Source of the DNA: Nemertoderma westbladi | Taxonomy: Eukaryota; Xenacoelomorpha; Nemertodermatida; Nemertodermatidae | Assembly (NCBI GenBank): GCA_032718475.1 | Contig: JAUCBJ010008501.1 | Location: 1 to 64,000, forward strand | Reading direction: 5' to 3' | Length of the DNA: 64,000 nt | In this document: piece by piece, positions 55,981 through 64,000 of the stretch | Layout: the number at the start of each line of letters is the position of its first letter | Numbering within the stretch: the stretch's first letter is position 1 | Translations under genes and position numbers: made by a program | The notes under the pieces: generated by a model | What the model saw: only the letters and a program-made list of their open reading frames with translations | Told to the model about the DNA's origin: nothing | The model's database searches: none

Positions 55981-58900
55981 AATAGTTGTTTCTTTGCGAC
56001 ATTCGGAGTTGAACCAAGGTTTACTGTGTTCCAACTCTTATCTACTATTGTGTGTAGAGAGATGTTTGCTAGTAGATTTCTCTAATAGTTGTTTCTTTGC
56101 GACATTCGGAGTTGAACCAAGGTTTACTGTGTTCCAGTTCTTGTCTACTATTATTGTGTGTAGAGAGATGTTTGCTAGTAGATTTCTTTAATAGTTGTTT
56201 CTTTGCGACATTCGGAGTTGAACCAAGGTTTACTGTGTTCCAGCTCTTGTCTACTATTGTGTGTTGTAGAGAGATGTTTGCTAGTAGATTTCTCTAATAG
56301 TTGTTTCTTTGCGACATTCGGAGTTGAACCAAGGTTTACTGTGTTCCAGCTCTTGTCTACTATTGTGTGTTGTAGAGAGATGTTTGCTAGTAGATTTCTC
56401 TAATAGTTGTTTCTTTGCGACATTCGGAGTTGAACCAAGGTTTACTGTGTTCCAGTTCTTGTCTACTATTATTGTGTGTAGAGAGATGTTTGCTAGTAGA
56501 TTTCTCTAATAGTTGTTTCTTTGCGACATTCGGAGTTGAACCAAGGTTTACTGTGTTCCAGCTCTTGTCTACTATTGTGTGTTGTAGAGAGATGTTTGCT
56601 AGTAGATTTCTCTAATAGTTGTTTCTTTGCGACATTCGGAGTTGAACCAAGGTTTACTGTGTTCCAGTTCTTGTCTACTATTATTGCATGTAGAGAGATG
56701 TTTGATAGTAGATTTCTCCAATAGTTGTTTCTTTGCGACATTCGGAGTTGAACCAAGGTTAACTATGTTCCAGCTCTTGTCTACTATTGTGTGTAGAGAG
56801 ATGTTTGCTAGTAGATTTCTCTAATTCTTGTTTCTTTGCGACATTCGGAGTTGAACAAAGGTTTACTGTGTTCCCGCTCTTGTCTACTATTGTGTGTAGA
56901 GAGATGTTTGCTAGTAGATTTCTCTAATAGTTGTTTCTTTGCGACATTCGGAGTTGAACAAAGGTTTACTGTGTTCCAGCTCTTGTCTACTATTGTGTGT
57001 TGTAGAGAGATGTTTGCTAGTAGATTTCTTCAATAGTTGTTTCTTTAAGACATTCGGAGTTGAACCAAGGTTTACTATGTTCCAGCTCTTGTCTACTATT
57101 GTGTGTTGTAGAGAGATGTTTGCAAGTAGATTTCTCTAATAGTTGTTTATTTGCGACATTCGGAGTTGAACCAAGGTTTACTGTGTTCCAGCTCTTGTCT
57201 ACTATTGTGTGTTGTAGAGAGATGTTTGCTAGTAGATTTCTCTAATAGTTGTTTCTTTGCTACATTCGGAGTTGAACAAAGGTTTACTGTGTTCCAGCTC
57301 TTGTCTACTACTGTGTGTTGTAGAGAGATGTTTGCAAGTAGATTTCTCTAATAGTTGTTTATTTGCGACATTCGGAGTTGAACCAAGGTTTACTGTGTTC
57401 CAGCTCTTGTCTACTATTGTGTGTTGTAGAGAGATGTTTGCAAGTAGATTTCTCTAATAGTTGTTTATTTGCGACATTCGGAGTTGAACCAAGGTTTACT
57501 GTGTTCCAGCTCTTGTCTACTATTGTGTGTTGTAGAGAGACGTTTGCTAGTAGATTTCTCTAATAGTTGTTTCTTTGCGACTGTGTTCAAGCTCTTGTCT
57601 ACTATTGTGTGTTGTAGAGAGATGTTTGCTAGTAGATTTCTCTAATAGTTGTTTCTTTGCGACATTCGGAGTTGAACCAAGGTTTGCTGTGTTCCAGCTC
57701 TTGTCTACTATTGTGTGTTGTAGAGAGATGTTTGCTAGTAGATTTCTCTAATAGTTGTTTCTTTGCGACATTCGGAGTTGAACAAAGGTTTACTGTGTTC
57801 CAGCTCTTGTCTACTATTGTGTGTTGTAGAGAGATGTTTGCAAGTAGATTTCTCTAATAGTTGTTTATTTGCGACATTCGGAGTTGAACCAAGGTTTACT
57901 GTGTTCCAGCTCTTGTCTACTATTGTGTGTTGTAGAGAGATGTTTGCTAGTAGATTTCTCTAATAGTTGTTTCTTTGCGACATTCGGAGTTGAACCAAGG
58001 TTTACTGTGTTCCAGCTCTTGTCTACTATTGTGTGTTGTAGAGAGATGTTTGCTAGTAGATTTCTCTAATAGTTGTTTCTTTGCGACATTCGGAGTTGAA
58101 CCAAGGTTTACTGTGTTCCAGCTCTTGTCTACTATTGTGTGTTGTAGAGAGATGTTTGCTAGTAGATTTCTCTAATAGTTGTTTCTTTGCGACATTCGGA
58201 GTTGAACCAAGGTTTACTGTGTTCCAGCTCTTGTCTACTATTGTGTGTTGTAGAGAGATGTTTGCTAGTAGATTTCTCTAATAGTTGTTTCTTTGCGACA
58301 TTCGGAGTTGAACCAAGGTTTACTGTGTTCCAGCTCTTGTCTACTATTGTGTGTTGTAGAGAGATGTTTGCTAGTAGATTTCTCTAATAGTTGTTTCTTT
58401 GCGACATTCGGAGTTGAACCAAGGTTTACTGTGTTCTAGCTCTTGTCTACTATTGTGTGTTGTAGAGAGATGTTTGCTAGTAGATTTCTCTAATAGTTGT
58501 TTCTTTGCGACATTCGGAGTTGAACAAAGGTTTACTGTGTTCCAGCTCTTGTCTACTATTGTGTGTAGAGAGATGTTTGCTAGTAGATTTCTCTAATAGT
58601 TGTTTCTTTGCGACTTTCGGAGTTGAACCAAGGTTTACTGTGTTCCAGCTCTTGTCTACTATTGTGTGTTGTAGAGAGATGTTTGCTAGTAGATTTCTCT
58701 AATAGTTGTTTATTTGCGACATTCGGAGTTGAACCAAGGTTTACTGTGTTCCAGCTCTTGTCTACTATTGTGTGTTGTAGAGAGATGTTTGCTAGTAGAT
58801 TTCTCTAATAGTTGTTTATTTGCGACATTCGGAGTTGAACCAAGGTTTACTGTGTTCCAGCTCTTGTCTACTATTGTGTGTTGTAGAGAGATGTTTGCTA

Positions 58901-61900
58901 GTAGATTTCTCTAATAGTTGTTTCTTTGCGACATTCGGAGTTGAACCAAGGTTTACTGTGTTCCAGCTCTTGTCTACTATTGGTGTTGTAGAGAGATGTT
59001 TGCTAGTAGATTTCTCTAATAGTTGTTTCTTTGCGACATTCGGAGTTGAACCAAGGTTTACTGTGTTCCAGCTCTTGTCTACTATTGTGTGTTGTAGAGA
59101 GATGTTTGCTAGTAGATTTCTCTAATAGTTGTTTATTTGCGACATTCGGAGTTGAACCAAGGTTTACTGTGTTCCAGCTCTTGTCTACTATTGTGTGTTG
59201 TAGAGAGATGTTTGCTAGTAGATTTCTCTAATAGTTGTTTATTTGCGACATTCGGAGTTGAACCAAGGTTTACTGTGTTCCAGCTCTTGTCTACTATTGT
59301 GTGTTGTAGAGAGATGTTTGCTAGTAGATTTCTCTAATAGTTGTTTCTTTGCGACATTCGGAGTTGAACCAAGGTTTACTGTGTTCTAGCTCTTGTCTAC
59401 TATTGTGTGTTGTAGAGAGATGTTTGCTAGTAGATTTCTCTAATAGTTGTTTCTTTGCGACATTCGGAGTTGAACCAAGGTTTACTGTGTTCCAGCTCTT
59501 GTCTACTATCGTGTGTTGTAGAGAGATGTTTGCTAGTAGATTTCTCTAATAGTTGTTTCTTTGCGACTTTCGGAGTTGAACCAAGGTTTACTGTGTTCCA
59601 GCTCTTGTCTACTATTGTGTGTTGTAGAAAGATGTTTGGTAGTAGATTTCTCTAATAGTTGTTTATTTGCGACATTCGGAGTTGAACCAAGGTTTACTGT
59701 GTTCCAGCTCTTGTCTACTATTGTGTGTTGTAGAGAGATGTTTGCTAGTAGATTTCTCTAATAGTTGTTTCTTTGCGACATTCGGAGTTGAACCAAGGTT
59801 TACTGTGTTCCAGCTCTTGTCTACTATTGTGTGTTGTAGAGAGATGTTTGCTAGTAGATTTCTCTAATAGTTGTTTATTTGCGACATTCGGAGTTGAACC
59901 AAGGTTTACTGTGTTCCAGCTCTTGTCTACTATTGTGTGTTGTAGAGAGATGTTTGCTAGTAGATTTCTCTAATAGTTGTTTCTTTGCGACATTCGGAGT
60001 TGAACCAAGGTTTACTGTGTTCCAGCTCTTGTCTACTATTGTGTGTTGTAGAGAGATGTTTGCTAGTAGATTTCTCTAATAGTTGTTTCTTTGCGACATT
60101 CGGAGTTGAACAAAGGTTTACTGTGTTCCAGCTCTTGTCTACTATTGTGTGTAGAGAGATGTTTGCTAGTAGATTTCTCTAATAGTTGTTTATTTGCGAC
60201 ATTCGGAGTTGAACCAAGGTTTACTGTGTTCCAGCTCTTGTCTACTATTGTGTGTTGTAGAGAGATGTTTGCTAGTAGATTTCTCTAATAGTTGTTTATT
60301 TGCGACATTCGGAGTTGAACCAAGGTTTACTGTGTTCCAGCTCTTGTCTACTATTGTGTGTTGTAGAGAGATGTTTGCTAGTAGATTTCTCTAATAGTTG
60401 TTTCTTTGCGACATTCGGAGTTGAACCAAGGTTTACTGTGTTCCAGCTCTTGTCTACTATTGTGTGTTGTAGAGAGATGTTTGCTAGTAGATTTCTCTAA
60501 TAGTTGTTTCTTTGCGACATTCGGAGTTGAACCAAGGTTTACTGTGTTCCAGCTCTTGTCTACTATTGTGTGTTGTAGAGAGATGTTTGCTAGTAGATTT
60601 CTCTAATAGTTGTTTCTTTGCGACATTCGGAGTTGAACCAAGGTTTACTGTGTTCCAGCTCTTGTCTACTATTGTGTGTTGTAGAGAGATGTTTGCTAGT
60701 AGATTTCTCTAATAGTTGTTTATTTGCGACATTCGGAGTTGAACCAAGGTTTACTGTGTTCCAGCTCTTGTCTACTATTGTGTGTTGTAGAGAGATGTTT
60801 GCTAGTAGATTTCTCTAATAGTTGTTTATTTGCGACATTCGGAGTTGAACCAAGGTTTACTGTGTTCCAGCTCTTGTCTACTATTGTGTGTTGTAGAGAG
60901 ATGTTTGCTAGTAGATTTCTCTAATAGTTGTTTCTTTGCGACATTCGGAGTTGAACCAAGGTTTACTGTGTTCCAGCTCTTGTCTACTATTGTGTGTTGT
61001 AGAGAGATGTTTGCTAGTAGATTTCTCTAATAGTTGTTTATTTGCGACATTCGGAGTTGAACCAAGGTTTACTGTGTTCCAGCTCTTGTCTACTATTGTG
61101 TGTTGTAGAGAGATGTTTGCTAGTAGATTTCTCTAATAGTTGTTTCTTTGCGACATTCGGAGTTGAACCAAGGTTTACTGTGTTCCAGCTCTTGTCTACT
61201 ATTGTGTGTTGTAGAGAGATGTTTGCTAGTAGATTTCTCTAATAGTTGTTTCTTTGCGACATTCGGAGTTGAACCAAGGTTTACTGTGTTCCAGCTCTTG
61301 TCTACTATTGTGTGTTGTAGAGAGATGTTTGCTAGTAGATTTCTCTAATAGTTGTTTCTTTGCGACATTCGGAGTTGAACCAAGGTTTACTGTGTTCCAG
61401 CTCTTGTCTACTATTGTGTGTTGTAGAGAGATGTTTGCTAGTAGATTTCTCTAATAGTTGTTTCTTTGCGACATTCGGAGTTGAACCAAGGTTTACTGTG
61501 TTCCAGCTCTTGTCTACTATTGTGTGTTGTAGAGAGATGTTTGCTAGTAGATTTCTCTAATAGTTGTTTATTTGCGACATTCGGAGTTGAACCAAGGTTT
61601 ACTGTGTTCCAGCTCTTGTCTACTATTGTGTGTTGTAGAGAGATGTTTGCAAGTAGATTTCTCTAATAGTTGTTTATTTGCGACATTCGGAGTTGAACCA
61701 AGGTTTACTGTGTTCCAGCTCTTGTCTACTATTGTGTGTTGTAGAGAGATGTTTGCTAGTAGATTTCTCTAATAGTTGTTTCTTTGCGACATTCGGAGTT
61801 GAACAAAGGTTTACTGTGTTCCAGCTCTTGTCTACTATTGTGTGTTGTAGAGAGATGTTTGCAAGTAGATTTCTCTAATAGTTGTTTATTTGCGACATTC

Positions 61901-64000
61901 GGAGTTGAACCAAGGTTTACTGTGTTCCAGCTCTTGTCTACTATTGTGTGTTGTAGAGAGATGTTTGCTAGTAGATTTCTCTAATAGTTGTTTATTTGCG
62001 ACATTCGGAGTTGAACCAAGGTTTACTGTGTTCCAGCTCTTGTCTACTATTGTGTGTTGTAGAGAGACGTTTGCTAGTAGATTTCTCTAATAGTTGTTTC
62101 TTTGCGACATTCGGAGTTGAACCAAGGTTTACTGTGTTCCAGCTCTTGTCTACTATTGTGTGTTGTAGAGAGATGTTTGCTAGTAGATTTCTCTAATAGT
62201 TGTTTCTTTGCGACATTCGGAGTTGAACCAAGGTTTGCTGTGTTCCAGCTCTTGTCTACTATTGTGTGTTGTAGAGAGATGTTTGCTAGTAGATTTCTCT
62301 AATAGGTGTTTCTTTGCGACATTCGGAGTTGAACAAAGGTTTACTGTGTTCCAGCTCTTGTCTACTATTGTGTGTTGTAGAGAGATGTTTGCAAGTAGAT
62401 TTCTCTAATAGTTGTTTATTTGCGACATTCGGAGTTGAACCAAGGTTTACTGTGTTCCAGCTCTTGTCTACTATTGTGTGTTGTAGAGAGATGTTTGCTA
62501 GTAGATTTCTCTAATAGTTTTTATTTGCGACATTCGGAGTTGAGCCAAGGTTTACTGTGTTCTAGCTCTTGTCTACTATTGAGTGTTGTAGAGAGATGTT
62601 TGCTAGTAGATTTCTCTAATAGTTGTTTCTTTGCGACATTCGGAGTTGAACAAAGGTTTACTGTGTTCCAGCTCTTGTCTACTATTGTGTGTAGAGAGAT
62701 GTTTGCTAGTAGATTTCTCTAATAGTTGTTTATTTGCGACATTCGGAGTTGAACCAAGGTTTACTGTGTTCCAGCTCTTGTCTTCTATTGTGTGTTGTAG
62801 AGAGATGTTTGCTAGTAGATTTCTCTAATAGTTGTTTATTTGCGACATTCGGAGTTGAACCAAGGTTTACTGTGTTCCAGCTCTTGTCTACTATCGTGTG
62901 TTGTAGAGAGATGTTTGCTAGTAGATTTCTCTAATAGTTGTTTATTTGCGACATTCGGAGTTGAACCAAGGTTTACTGTGTTCCAGCTCTTGTCTACTAT
63001 TGTGTGTTGTAGAGAGATGTTTGCTAGTAGATTTCTCTAATAGTTGTTTCTTTGCGACATTCGGAGTTGAACAAAGGTTTACTGTGTTCCAGCTCTTGCC
63101 TACTATTGTGTGTAGAGAGATGTTTGCTAGTAGATTTCTCTAATAGTTGTTTCTTTGCGACATTCGGAGTTGAACCAAGATTTACTGTGTTCCAGCTCTT
63201 GTCTACTATTGTTTGTTGTAGTGAGATGTTTGCTAGTAGATTTCTCTAATAGTTGTTTCTTTGCGACATTCGGAGTTGAACAAAGGTTTACTGTGTTCCA
63301 GCTCTTGTCTCCTATTGTGTGTTGTAGAGAGATGTTTGCTAGTAGATTTCTCTAACAGTTGTTTCTTTGCGACATTCGGAGTTGAACCAAGGTTTACTGT
63401 GTTCCAGCTCTTGTCTACTATTGTGTGTAGTATATATGTTTGCTAGTAGATTTCTCTAATAGTTGTTTCTTTGCGACATTCGGAGTTGAACAAAGGTTTA
63501 CTGTGTTCCAGCTCTTGTCTACTATTGTTTGTTGTAGAAAGATGTTTGCAAGTAGATTTCTCTAATAGTTGTTTCTTTGCGACATTCGGAGTTGAACCAA
63601 GGTTTACTGTGTTCCAGCTCTTGTCTACTATTGTGTGTTGTAGAGAGATGTTTGCTAGTAGATTTCTCTAATAGATGTTTATTTGCGACATTCGGAGTTG
63701 AACCAAGGTTTACTGTGTTCCAGCTCTTGTCTACTATTGTGTGTTGTAGAGAGATGTTTGCTAGTAGATTTCTCTAATAGTTGTTTATTTGCGAATTCGG
63801 AGTTGAACCAAGGTTTACTGTGTTCCAGCTCTTGTCTACTATTGTGTGTTGTAGAGAGATGTTTGCAAGTAGATTTCTCTAATAGTTGTTTATTTGCGAC
63901 ATTCGGAGTTGAACCAAGGTTTACTGTGTTCCAGCTCTTGTCTACTATTGTGTGTTGTAGAGAGATGTTTGCTAGTAGATTTCTTTAATAGTTGTTTCTT
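55981..64000. repeat. 106-bp satellite array, about 75 units, runs off the window
   Basis: Units start with TAATAGTTGTTTCTTTGCGA and contain CATTCGGAGTTGAACCAAGG and TTGTAGAGAGATGTTTGCTA. Most are 106 bp; variants of 103 bp lack TGT before AGAGAG (for example near 56045, 58565, 60150, 62690, 63110), one unit is strongly deleted (57565-57600) and a few have other indels. The minus strand reads ELEHSKPWFNSECRKETTI, like the linker after a LINE endonuclease. The many plus-strand 66-residue ORFs start once per unit and run over into the next; they are by-products. Confidence 0.95.

Noticed and set aside
55994-63988. About 75 overlapping plus-strand ORFs of 65-66 residues, resembling a large family of small cysteine-rich proteins
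   Set aside because: They recur with the satellite period, each running across one unit into the next in another frame; the series follows from a repeat with few stops. No start context or splice sites support expression.
55981-64000. CRISPR-like regular array
   Set aside because: The whole 106-bp unit is conserved with no unique spacers, and the context is an animal genome; it is a satellite.

Overview
The window is metazoan nuclear DNA. It has spliced genes with short introns (309 and 170 bp), an AATAAA poly(A) signal, CR1/Jockey-type LINE fragments, a BEL/Pao LTR retrotransposon and many families of DNA transposons with terminal inverted repeats (TIRs). Short palindromes such as TAGGCCTA and TACCGGTA are strikingly common. 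Together with the repeat types this suggests a marine invertebrate, perhaps a deuterostome, but I cannot fix the species.

Only two stretches look like host genes. (1) Positions 3654-6037 (+) hold a three-exon KLF10/11 (TIEG)-type zinc-finger transcription factor of 634 residues. It has an N-terminal repressor-like motif, a linker made of about 23 heptad repeats and three C-terminal C2H2 fingers. (2) Positions 54246-55212 (+) hold a long first coding exon ending in a good splice donor. Its product is unrecognised, apart from an N-terminal helix resembling that of GAF-domain phosphodiesterases.

The rest is a transposon landscape with deep nesting. From left to right: a hAT-like element with 8-bp target duplication (7627-9627) carrying a LINE fragment; a mariner-like fossil (about 9640-10455); a second LINE (14040-15365); a 3.1-kb palindrome (15733-18843); a GC-armed outer element (about 19448-26243) enclosing a TIR element, a fold-back element with a transposase-like loop, and a MULE-like element with 9-bp target duplication; an in-frame duplicated FLYWCH/MULE-type ORF (26547-27659); a 25-bp minisatellite (28973-30012); a small hairpin element with a hammerhead-like fold (31651-31864); a broken gene joining a 3'-5' exonuclease-like domain to two CCHC knuckles (33057-35223, minus); a decayed BEL/Pao element (about 36224-44300, minus); a second MULE-like copy (44511-46067); a TIR element rich in ACGTTA (47152-49365); and a three-level nest of TIR elements (49524-54121).

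From 55981 to the window end lies an array of about 75 copies of a 106-bp satellite. Its minus strand encodes a short LINE-like stretch, and the array directly abuts a LINE reverse-transcriptase fragment (55763-55980), so it probably arose by amplification of part of a LINE. The many 60-100-residue ORFs in the tandem repeats are by-products of repeats without stop codons. Most transposon reading frames carry stops or shifts, so little here is likely to be active. The two MULE-like copies and the nested TIR elements still have perfect target-site duplications and are relatively young.
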